Part shown: positions 1 to 6,678 of the stretch, piece after piece
Numbering within the stretch: the stretch's first letter is position 1
Layout: each line of letters begins with the position of its first letter
NCBI GenBank assembly: GCA_966112985.1
Contig: CBHWET010000220.1
Span: 1-8,417 of the forward strand
Length of the DNA stretch: 8,417 bases
Reading direction: 5' to 3'
DNA from: CBHWET01 sp966112985
GTDB taxonomy: Bacteria > Verrucomicrobiota > Verrucomicrobiia > Limisphaerales > JACDHS01
Position numbers and translations under genes: made by a program
The notes under the pieces: generated by a model
The model's database searches: none
Seen by the model: the letters and a program-made list of their open reading frames with translations, nothing else
What the model was told of the DNA's origin: nothing

Positions 1-599
1 TTCACCTCGGCGTCGACAGCGGCCTTTCCGGCGGTGACGGCAACTGGATGAATTATTTTGAAGGCGCGAACTTTTCGGCGTCCCTTGTCTCTGCCGACAG
101 CGGAATCAATACGAACTCAATCCAGTTTGGTATCACGCAAATTGGTGTGCGGCCCAGCGATGGTTGCATCGTCAAATGGACATCTTCATCGTCCACCAAC
201 AGCTTCACCCCAAATGAGGAAACGTTGTTCAACACGGACACAAATTTGTTTTCATTACACGGGACGACGTACAGCGGAACGCTCGGACAAATCGGCTCGA
301 TTGGCAGTCAATGTCAGTTAAGCGATCCCGATACCACCGGCTACCACGGTATCGTGGTGAAGGCTTACTTCACTGAGGGTACGGCAACAGCGCCAACTCT
401 GGCCAGCCCCACAGTATTGGGCAATCAATTGCAATTTGTGGTATCGGGTAGCAGCGGCGCGAGCTACATCGTCGAAGCTTCTACCAACCTGAGCAGCAGC
501 CTGTGGACTCCAGTCTTGACGAACACCGCGCCGTTCACATTTACAAACACCGACACGGCCTCTTCGACGCAGCTCTACTATCGCGTCCGCACGCAGTAA
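1..599 (+). CDS. C-terminal part of a secreted beta-rich protein ending in a verrucomicrobial Ig-like module (5' truncated)
   Basis: The frame is open from base 3 (first visible residues HLGVDSGLSGGDGNW) to a TAA at 597-599, so the ATG at 48 is internal and the true start lies outside the window. About 198 residues are visible. The first ~125 are rich in G, S, T and N with alternating hydrophobics, as expected of a beta-sandwich; I do not recognise this domain. It holds two cysteines (codons at 165-167 and 312-314) that could form a disulfide after export. The last ~63 residues (about 408-596) form a separate module with the core 'SYIVEASTNL', a Trp, 'APFTFT' and a terminal 'YYRVRTQ'. This module recurs at the C-termini of large exported proteins in Verrucomicrobiota. 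No PEP-CTERM, LPXTG or transmembrane anchor follows it. Export and cell-surface or extracellular location are inferred; function is unknown. The next gene converges on it after 19 bp. Confidence 0.85.
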   Translation, partial: HLGVDSGLSGGDGNWMNYFEGANFSASLVSADSGINTNSIQFGITQIGVRPSDGCIVKWTSSSSTNSFTPNEETLFNTDTNLFSLHGTTYSGTLGQIGSIGSQCQLSDPDTTGYHGIVVKAYFTEGTATAPTLASPTVLGNQLQFVVSGSSGASYIVEASTNLSSSLWTPVLTNTAPFTFTNTDTASSTQLYYRVRTQ

Positions 600-618
600 A
601 ACCGTGTAAAGACGTAAC

Positions 619-3045
619 TCAGACACTCGGCAAAACATGTTGACGACGAGCAAGGCGCCACCATACCGGGAGAAGATAGACTGAGATGACCATGTTGAAG
701 CCGATACCGATCGCGCATACAACTCCGAGGCTTGCCATGCCCGCATTTGAAGAAAGTGCCAGGGAGGCAAAACCGGCCACTGCTGTTCCACCGCAAAGCA
801 GCAGCGCGCGACCAACCGCGTGATAGCTTTCGCGAAGATTGCCGCGGTGCCGCTTCAACGCGAGCTGCATGAAAATGCTGTAATCAACGCCCGCCCCGAG
901 GATCAGCGGAACGGCCATCATGTTCATCAGATTCCATTGCCAGCCGGCGATCGCCATCACCGCAAGCAAACAGCTGCCGCTCAATAACAGGACCAGCAAA
1001 CTGAGACCAATCTCAGTGGCCGCGCGAAACGCGAGCCACAACGAAAGCAATACGAGAATGATCATCGGCGTTACAAGCATTGGGAAACGGTGCTGCACCC
1101 GGTGAAACATGTCGGAGCCCAACAACGACCACCCGGATAACAACACGCCTTCGCTGCGGAGCTGCTCGTCGCAACTGGCAGCAAACCGAGCCGTGGCTCC
1201 CGCGTCGCGCTCGTTTGGGTAAACCAATCCCATCGCGAGAAAACCTTCCGGGGTGCGTGCGGTGAGATTGTTGATAATCCAGCGGCTTACGAAATTGCCT
1301 GGCCAGAAAACGTTCGTCGAATCCAGTGCGCGGTTCCAGGTGGCGAAAACGTTGTTCGCCAGCACTAGTGAGTTGGTCGTAAAATCGTTTGCTAACGCGG
1401 CTTGCTCCAGCTCGCCTTTTCTCGCGATCAAAGGTCTTACCATTTTCAAATTGTCACTCTGATAGGCAGGTTGTGGCCACAACATGGAAGGTAGTGTGAA
1501 GCCGGAAATGAGGGCATTTGATTTTGCGAACTCCAGATGGCGCTCGGTCATAACAAGCCGGGTCGCAACTTCCTGTTCTGTTTTTCCCGGCACAATAAGC
1601 CACAGCGGTTCATCCGAACGACCCAACGCGACTTTCATCGCATCGAGTGTCGCGTAGGCTTCACTGTTACGAGGACGCAACGCTGCCGGCGAATTGTCAA
1701 ACGTAGGATGTTTCCACAACAGAATCGCTGCGGTCACGGCGACAAGCGCAACGGTAATCGCCGTGGCACCTTTGCGACGTGATACTGAAAGCGGATCGGC
1801 GGCAAAAGTTTCCTGATGCTGTTGAACATTCCCGCTGCCAGTGCGATCGCGAAAGAGCGGCGGCAGAAAAACAAACAGCATGACCAAAGCGGAGAGAGCG
1901 ACGCCGATCGCTACGGTTGTTCCCAGTTGTCCGAGCCCTGGCATCCCGCCCAGGTTCAAAACCAGAAACGCACTGATCGTTGTCACCGCCGCCCAGGTAA
2001 TGCTCGGCCGAATCGCACGACGGATCTGTGGAATCGTCGCGCTGGGCTTGGCGAGCGCCTCCTGGTAATGAACGACACCGTAATCCACAGCGAGACCAAG
2101 AAGAATTCCCGCAAAGCCGAGGCTTACGACGTTTAACGTGCCGAACACGAGGCCGCTCAGGCCGATGGTGCAGACGAGAATCACTGCGAGTAACGTGAGC
2201 AGCCAGAGCATCGGAACGATGCGCCGATGCGAAATCCAAAACAAAATGGCGATGATCACGGCCGTCAACCCGACCGACTCGGTCATATCCTTCTCCATCG
2301 CTCCGGCGATTTCTGCGACAAACGCAGGACGGCCCGTGTAGTGAACTTCGATGTGGTCCAAATGGGGCAGTTCAGCTTGCACAACCTTTTTAACGTTCTG
2401 AAGCCAATCAGCACAGTCGCGGTAGCTTCGCAGATCGGCCTTCGATTCCACGAACACGATGCGGAATTTGCCGTCTGCGGAGGCAAACAGATCGTCGCCG
2501 TTGCCGAACGCTCCGGCAGCGGATGATTCCGGCAGACGTGACAAACCAAATGGATCGTAACCGCCAAGCGCCACATCCCGTGGAGACAGCGAAGTCGAAA
2601 GCTGTTCGCGTGCGTCTGTGAGAGTCTGTTGGAGGTGTTCATGGCTGAGCCGGTTGGTGAGGGCCGCGACCTGTCCTGGCAGCTGGTTCAGCCAGAGATA
2701 AGCGAGGAATTCCGACGCCTGCGCCGGATATTCCAACCAGGGCGGTTGCCACACGGCCGAAGCGACGAATTCCGGGTGTTGCTGGAGAGCCGTGGCCAGG
2801 GAGCGAGCGGCAGCTTCGCTGGTCTCGGCGCTCTCCGATTTGACCGTAATAAATAACTGCCGCGCATTTGAGAAATTTTGCTGGTACAGCCGCAGGCCTT
2901 GAACGACTGAAGAATCCTGTGGCAACAAATTGAGGACTTCTACATCAAGGCGAAGCCTGAAAAATCCAACACTTACTGCAATGAGCAGGAGTAACAGACA
3001 CCAGCTGAAACGTTTCCAATACATGTCGTTGCGTGCTGCACACAT
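619..3045 (-). CDS. MMPL/RND-family 12-TM exporter (COG4258-like predicted exporter)
   Basis: About 808 residues with the two-fold RND layout. One N-terminal TM helix is followed by a large periplasmic loop (about residues 30-255), five TM helices (about 255-400), a seventh TM (about 428-446), a second periplasmic loop (about 450-650) and five final TM helices (655-795). The paired motifs 'GLAVDYGVVHYQE' and 'GAGVDYSIFMQ', one in each half, carry the Asp-Tyr expected of the intramembrane proton relay. 'LDVEVLNLLPQDS' after TM1 is typical of MMPL exporters. Relatives move lipids, hopanoids or other hydrophobic molecules across the inner membrane using proton motive force; the substrate here is unknown because no lipid-biosynthesis gene lies nearby. 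The start is uncertain: a TTG at 3054, an ATG at 3045 and an ATG at 3024 are all in frame and none has a clear ribosome-binding site. I report the outermost ATG; 3024 sits closest to TM1 (MYWKRFSW) and is equally plausible. The TGA stop is at 619-621. Confidence 0.88.
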   Translation of the reverse strand: MCAARNDMYWKRFSWCLLLLLIAVSVGFFRLRLDVEVLNLLPQDSSVVQGLRLYQQNFSNARQLFITVKSESAETSEAAARSLATALQQHPEFVASAVWQPPWLEYPAQASEFLAYLWLNQLPGQVAALTNRLSHEHLQQTLTDAREQLSTSLSPRDVALGGYDPFGLSRLPESSAAGAFGNGDDLFASADGKFRIVFVESKADLRSYRDCADWLQNVKKVVQAELPHLDHIEVHYTGRPAFVAEIAGAMEKDMTESVGLTAVIIAILFWISHRRIVPMLWLLTLLAVILVCTIGLSGLVFGTLNVVSLGFAGILLGLAVDYGVVHYQEALAKPSATIPQIRRAIRPSITWAAVTTISAFLVLNLGGMPGLGQLGTTVAIGVALSALVMLFVFLPPLFRDRTGSGNVQQHQETFAADPLSVSRRKGATAITVALVAVTAAILLWKHPTFDNSPAALRPRNSEAYATLDAMKVALGRSDEPLWLIVPGKTEQEVATRLVMTERHLEFAKSNALISGFTLPSMLWPQPAYQSDNLKMVRPLIARKGELEQAALANDFTTNSLVLANNVFATWNRALDSTNVFWPGNFVSRWIINNLTARTPEGFLAMGLVYPNERDAGATARFAASCDEQLRSEGVLLSGWSLLGSDMFHRVQHRFPMLVTPMIILVLLSLWLAFRAATEIGLSLLVLLLSGSCLLAVMAIAGWQWNLMNMMAVPLILGAGVDYSIFMQLALKRHRGNLRESYHAVGRALLLCGGTAVAGFASLALSSNAGMASLGVVCAIGIGFNMVISVYLLPVWWRLARRQHVLPSV

Positions 3046-3181
3046 GAAACACAAATCATGCGCTGTAGCAATGTCTTGGTTCAGACACTTGAACGCGGCA
3101 AAAGCACTGCATCCTGCGGCTGATCACCTACGTTTCGTAAATTCAATTGCCACCATCGAGGAACCAAATTCAAATACCTCA
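3046..3181. promoter_or_regulatory. Divergent intergenic spacer, presumed to hold both promoters
   Basis: This 136-bp gap separates the divergent starts of the exporter and the GxGYxYP gene, so promoters for both must lie in or near it. I could not find a convincing -35/-10 pair on either strand. A TTGAAC at 3089-3094 has no good -10 partner. The right half is A/T-richer and contains the octamer AAATTCAA twice, at 3139-3146 and 3166-3173, 27 bp apart on the same strand. The regulatory role is inferred from gene arrangement only. Confidence 0.4.
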
Positions 3182-4930
3182 ATGACGAAAGGCTTTCTCT
3201 TCTACGCGCTCATAATTCTCGGCGGCGTCATCGGAATCGAAACAAGCATTGCCAAAAGCGTCGAACAGAAACTCTCTCGCAAACCGCTGTATACTTATAG
3301 GTTGTCCGCACAAGGCGCTGTCAGCAGTTATGACGAGGCTCTCACGGTCGCGTCATTACAAGGAATCATCAACCGCAGTTCTCCCGAACTTTATGTGCTT
3401 TCGAGCACGAACACGCGTCCTCAATTCTGGCTGGATATCTTGTCGAAAGACAGACATTGGCTCGCAGGCCGAAAACAGCAGCCGCTCCAGGAACTCGGCG
3501 ACCTTGTGAAACTCGCAGGCAAGCGGCTCAAAGGCGCCGTCATCTGGGATCCTTCGGTTCCCGCGAGCGTCAACGTGGCGACGACACTCGCCGGCGTCCA
3601 GGATGCCGTGGTGCTGAGTCCGGAGTTGTGGGAACGCTACCAAAGCAAATGGCGATTGAAAGTGCTGTTCGATCTTCGCGGCAAATTTACCGGCGCCGAG
3701 ACCGGCAGCAAAAAGAACGACGCCTACCGTTGGGCCATCCGTGAATGCCTTGCGAAAGGGGCCTGTTCGTCGCACCTGCTTTGCTTGTATGAAGATGCGT
3801 TCACCACGCGACGCGATGGCGACATCGGTTACGTCATTACCCGCGATTGGGCCGTGAAAAACCGCGCATTCGTTTTTGATCTGTCGCCATGGGGCGATGA
3901 AAAACCGGGCGACGATCCAAATCAAAAGCTGGGGCTCGACCTCGACACGTACAAGATGATCCTGGACGAAACCCTTCGTCATGCCGGCGGAAAACAAATG
4001 ACCGAGCTGGCAGGATTCTTTGCATTCCCAAAATATTCAGATCAGACGAATCATCCAAGCATTCACAAAGACGTGCCGACCGAATGGGAAACCGTTTGGT
4101 TAATTTCACCGTATAATTGTTATCAGAACACCATCGCCAGTGATTGCTACAATCAGTCGTTGCACAGCCAATTCCCACGGCACCCGCTTAAACAGCGCAG
4201 CGAGCCGCAAACGGTCAGGCTGGAGAGGAAAAGTTACATCAGCATCCTCATGGCTGATTACGATTCGGCGACTCCTCTCTACGATTTCCTGCCGAACAAC
4301 TGGAACGACGCGGGGCGCGGGGAAACCCCACTGACCTGGGGTCTCAATCCAAACCTTCTCGAGACTTATCCGGACCTCTTCTCCTATTATTACGAGACCG
4401 CATCGAGCAACGATACCTTCACAGCCGATGCCAGTGCCGCCGGCTACATGAATCCGAATCGCATCCGCAAAGAATTCCTGCCGCTATTCGTGCAACACAA
4501 TCAGACGTTCTTTCGCGAAGCCGACATGACCATGGCGCCGATGGTGCTGGATCGGGATCAACCAACGCCCGAAGTGAAAGACGCCTTTCAACAATTTGCG
4601 CCCGACGGCTACGCGACCATCATCGACCCATGCGGCGGCCGTGGAGGATTGCCGCCGCCACAAGTTTGGAAAGGCATGCCGATCCTCGAGCTCTTCAATG
4701 AAACGTGCAACACGACAACACCAGATGAACTCGCCGACGTCATGGCAGGAGTAATCCGGAGGTATGGGGACGCGCGCCCCGGTTTTTATTTCTTCCGCTG
4801 CGTCTGGCTGAAACCGTCCGTTATCAACGATGCGGTGGCATCCCTGAAGCGAAGATACCCGGAATTGAATGGCGAAATAGTAGCTCCACAAACGCTGTTC
4901 TCGTTGTTCAAAGAATCACGTAAACACTAA
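3182..4930 (+). CDS. GxGYxYP-family exported protein (putative glycoside hydrolase)
   Basis: 582 residues from the ATG at 3182 to TAA at 4928-4930. The N-terminus (MTKGFLFYALIILGGVIGIE) is a short charged stretch and a hydrophobic core, consistent with a signal peptide or membrane anchor. The region at 35-165 matches the GxGYxYP N-terminal domain: 'ALTVASLQGIINRSSPELYV', then 'GAVIWDP', then 'SVNVATTLAGVQDAVV'. The C-terminal domain spans roughly 345-580: 'ISILMADYDSATPLYDFLPN' (352-371), 'RGETPLTWGLNP' (379-390), 'YYYETASSNDTF' (402-413), the signature segment 'ASAAGYMNP' (417-425), and 'FYFFRCVWLKPS' (535-546) near the end. The family is annotated as putative glycoside hydrolase; to my knowledge the activity is inferred from fold, not shown. 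The signature is altered: the first Gly is Ala419 and the second Tyr is Asn424. The frame stays open 84 codons upstream to 2930, but that part overlaps the exporter and lacks domain similarity, so the start at the signal-like segment is preferred. No well-placed Shine-Dalgarno; GAGGA at 3158-3162 is too far. Confidence 0.8.
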   Translation: MTKGFLFYALIILGGVIGIETSIAKSVEQKLSRKPLYTYRLSAQGAVSSYDEALTVASLQGIINRSSPELYVLSSTNTRPQFWLDILSKDRHWLAGRKQQPLQELGDLVKLAGKRLKGAVIWDPSVPASVNVATTLAGVQDAVVLSPELWERYQSKWRLKVLFDLRGKFTGAETGSKKNDAYRWAIRECLAKGACSSHLLCLYEDAFTTRRDGDIGYVITRDWAVKNRAFVFDLSPWGDEKPGDDPNQKLGLDLDTYKMILDETLRHAGGKQMTELAGFFAFPKYSDQTNHPSIHKDVPTEWETVWLISPYNCYQNTIASDCYNQSLHSQFPRHPLKQRSEPQTVRLERKSYISILMADYDSATPLYDFLPNNWNDAGRGETPLTWGLNPNLLETYPDLFSYYYETASSNDTFTADASAAGYMNPNRIRKEFLPLFVQHNQTFFREADMTMAPMVLDRDQPTPEVKDAFQQFAPDGYATIIDPCGGRGGLPPPQVWKGMPILELFNETCNTTTPDELADVMAGVIRRYGDARPGFYFFRCVWLKPSVINDAVASLKRRYPELNGEIVAPQTLFSLFKESRKH

Positions 4931-4978
4931 GGCAAAGAGAGTTGCTGGGAGATCTATAACCGACAGAACTCTCTTGCC
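4931..4978 (+). terminator. Strong hairpin directly after the GxGYxYP gene (terminator-like, no U-tract)
   Basis: The left arm GGCAAAGAGAGTT (4931-4943) pairs with AACTCTCTTGCC (4967-4978), giving 12 base pairs with one bulged A and a 23-nt loop. It begins at the first base after the stop codon of the upstream gene and ends 29 bp before the next start. The sequence after it (CCTGAGTACG) has no run of T, so it is not a canonical intrinsic terminator. It could be a terminator assisted by other factors, an mRNA-stabilising 3' end, or a processing site lowering expression of the downstream DUF3592 gene. The inverted repeat is directly visible; the role is inferred. Confidence 0.5.
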
Positions 4979-5007
4979 CCTGAGTACGACGAGGTTACCG
5001 TCGGCAA

Positions 5008-5448
5008 ATGCTACTGATCATCCTGCCTGCAGCACTTCTCCTGTTGGGAATTGGATGCCTCGGCTACGGTATTTGGAGACTGCAAATCGATCTGAGGCCT
5101 GCCCTATGGGCGAAAGTTATGGGGCGAGTCATACGGTGCGAAATGATCAGTCATCGCATACAACATGGAACTCATCACGTGGCCGAAATCACGATTGCGT
5201 ACGAGTACGCAAACGAGGTGCTGTGTCGCACGGTTTATCCATATTGCGTGGGGAACATTGCCTCAGCTGAATCCGTGATGATGCGGTATCCAAAACACTT
5301 AGAACTGCAAATCTTCGTTTTGAAAACCAAACCGCGAATAATCCGGCTTGAGCCAGGAATCGATGGCAGAACGGGATTGATCCTTGCGTTCGGCATCTTT
5401 TGTCTCGCCGCATTCTGGCTGTTTCATTACTTGAAGAACGCTTCGTAA
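5008..5448 (+). CDS. DUF3592 domain small membrane protein
   Basis: 146 residues with a TM helix at each end (about 2-23 and 122-140) flanking a soluble beta-rich domain of about 95 residues. The middle fits DUF3592: 'WAKVMGRVIRCE' (34-45), a Y-x-Y strand 'ITIAYEYANEVLCRTVYP' (61-78), 'RYP' (93-95) and 'PRIIRLEPG' (109-117). The function of the family is not known; members are small envelope proteins in many bacteria. The segment just before the LEPG motif (LELQIFVLKTK) departs from the usual 'V-x-YxP-xNP' form, so this is a diverged member. The ATG at 5008 starts immediately before TM1. A GAGG at 4991-4994 lies 13 nt upstream, farther than ideal. The gene follows the GxGYxYP gene by 77 bp on the same strand, so readthrough is possible, but the hairpin between them argues for partly separate expression. 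It converges on the DUF72 gene. Confidence 0.75.
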   Translation: MLLIILPAALLLLGIGCLGYGIWRLQIDLRPALWAKVMGRVIRCEMISHRIQHGTHHVAEITIAYEYANEVLCRTVYPYCVGNIASAESVMMRYPKHLELQIFVLKTKPRIIRLEPGIDGRTGLILAFGIFCLAAFWLFHYLKNAS

Positions 5449-5533
5449 TTGCGCCAGCAACGTCGCTACGAGCGTCACATCTAGATAATCCAGCGTGGCG
5501 GATTTCTTTGCATCGCCGTTCACGACCTGGCAG
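5449..5533. other. Convergent gap between the DUF3592 and DUF72 genes, weak hairpin only
   Basis: An 85-bp gap between two facing stop codons, where a shared terminator might be expected. The best structure is an imperfect hairpin at 5494-5524 (CGTG/CACG outer and GCG/CGC inner pairing with a four-base bulge and a 13-nt loop), plus a very short CGCT-ACG-AGCG stem at 5464-5474. Neither is followed by a T-run. I see no coding potential I would defend. Confidence 0.25.
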
Positions 5534-6457
5534 TTAAAGCAATAGTGGCTCCTTTTTTCTGGGCAATGAAACAAGGCCGGGACACAGCCTCTCTAAAAGG
5601 GCTTGAAGTTTCTCGGCCGCATCTGGTGCAAACCTGTTCCGGTTATTGTTAAAGACGGCGAAGATTTTCTGCGCCTGTTTTTGAAACCGGACCAGTCGCT
5701 TTGCCATACTCTCCACTTCTTCCTTGGAATAATCGTGGTTAAACCGTTCCTGGACGGTACGACCGGTAATGTATGCCTCGGCGTTCCGGCCATGAGCACG
5801 CAAATAGAAAAGTTTCGGAGTGGTCACAAAATCCACACTCGGCATGATTGTGAAGTGCGCCGATTCGGGCGCGTCAACGGACACTAAACAAACTTTTGCT
5901 CTTTCGAAAAACTTCACGGTTTGTTCGGCTTGCTCGCCTGTCATCCAATCACGATTCCTCAGCTCCACGGCCAGCGGGAAGTCATTAAAGAGCCCAAAAA
6001 TATTTTCGAGTTCTGAAAGCTGATTCGTCTTCGGCCGGAACGAAGGCGACAGCTGCAGAAGCAAGGCGCCAAGTTTTTGGGCGTCAATCAACGGCTGGAT
6101 ACCGGCTCGGAAGCGTTTCGCGACCAGTTTTTCCATCTTCGAAGTGAGATCAACTTTGCCATTGGTGACGGTTGCCCTTTCCCGAATGTCGGGCGGGAGA
6201 AACCTCGCTTCGGTAGTATGCCGCGAGAGCAGCTTGTGAAGTTTGACTGCAAAGACAAAATCGTCGGGCGTCTGCTTGCACCATGTCTCGACGGTCTTCG
6301 CCTGCGGGATTCCATAGAAGCTGCCGTTGACCTCGACGAAATTAAAATGTTCGGCGTAATACGAGAGCAGCTTCGTTTTTGAAAGCCCCTTAGGATACCA
6401 ATACGTAATGAAATCCGGCTCCTGCCAACTGGCTGTCCCGATGAAGAATGTCGCCAT
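5534..6457 (-). CDS. DUF72 (YecE-like) domain protein
   Basis: 307 residues, close to the usual 240-300 for the family, TIM-barrel-like by family knowledge. Visible hallmarks in order: 'IGTASWQEPDF' (6-16), 'YWYPKGLSKTKLLSYYAEHF' (19-38), 'VEVNGSFYGIP' (41-51), 'FVFAVKLHKLLSRH' (67-80, where many relatives read 'iTH'), 'LGALLLQLSPSF' (129-140), 'LAVELRNRDW' (162-171), 'YLRAHG' (218-223) and 'FAVFNNN' (266-272). No signal peptide or TM helix is seen, so it is presumably cytoplasmic. The biochemical role of DUF72 proteins is not established; conserved polar residues inside the barrel suggest a nucleic-acid or metal-related activity, but that is conjecture. The C-terminus is basic then hydrophobic (PRKKEPLLL). 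The ATG at 6455-6457 gives MATFFIGTASW, the typical start. A GAGAGGA (complement of 6471-6477) lies 13 nt upstream on the minus strand. The gene is monocistronic: convergent with DUF3592 and divergent from the antiporter. Confidence 0.92.
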   Translation of the reverse strand: MATFFIGTASWQEPDFITYWYPKGLSKTKLLSYYAEHFNFVEVNGSFYGIPQAKTVETWCKQTPDDFVFAVKLHKLLSRHTTEARFLPPDIRERATVTNGKVDLTSKMEKLVAKRFRAGIQPLIDAQKLGALLLQLSPSFRPKTNQLSELENIFGLFNDFPLAVELRNRDWMTGEQAEQTVKFFERAKVCLVSVDAPESAHFTIMPSVDFVTTPKLFYLRAHGRNAEAYITGRTVQERFNHDYSKEEVESMAKRLVRFQKQAQKIFAVFNNNRNRFAPDAAEKLQALLERLCPGLVSLPRKKEPLLL

Positions 6458-6678
6458 GTCTGGAAGTTAATCCTCTCGTGGCAGAATGGCCAGAACCAGG
6501 AGCCTGTAAACAGCAGCCTAATAGATCAGAACAAACTGTGAATGGACGAAGAGTTTTTACTTATGCTGCATCGAGACGGACCACAAAAACCGCTGGAATC
6601 GGCAACTTGCCCACCTTGTCGACCGCTCCGCTACCACTCGACACCGACACTCGGGAACGAGTAGGTTTCAAAGGGCAG
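6458..6678. promoter_or_regulatory. Divergent spacer between DUF72 and the antiporter, with a small GNRA-type hairpin near the antiporter start
   Basis: This 221-bp gap must supply promoters for both flanking genes, but I found no persuasive -35/-10 pair. On + it stays open in frame with the antiporter back past an ATG at 6448, giving 77 extra codons with no recognisable protein features. Near the antiporter start is a perfect 5-bp stem ACTCG-GGAA-CGAGT (6649-6662) with a GNRA-type tetraloop. A second ACTCG at 6636-6640 could compete for the same CGAGT arm. The structure is seen directly; any leader-RNA role is inference. Confidence 0.35.

Noticed and set aside
318..815. A 165-codon minus-strand open frame overlapping the end of the first gene and the exporter 3' end
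   Set aside because: Rich in Cys, Arg and Trp without domain similarity; it shares strand but not frame with the exporter and is a shadow frame.
3089..3117. TTGAAC as a -35 box for the GxGYxYP gene
   Set aside because: The hexamer 17 bp downstream (TCCTGC) does not resemble a -10 box.
3356..3997. A 213-codon minus-strand open frame inside the GxGYxYP gene
   Set aside because: Fully antisense to a gene with clear family similarity, and no recognisable motifs of its own.
5494..5524. Bidirectional terminator between the convergent DUF3592 and DUF72 genes
   Set aside because: The stem is interrupted by a four-base bulge and there is no T-run on either strand, so it is mentioned only as a weak structure.
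5299..5574. A minus-strand open frame spanning the end of the DUF3592 gene, the convergent gap and the DUF72 C-terminus
   Set aside because: It overlaps both neighbours antisense, has no recognisable domain, and its composition is what a shadow of the plus-strand gene would give.
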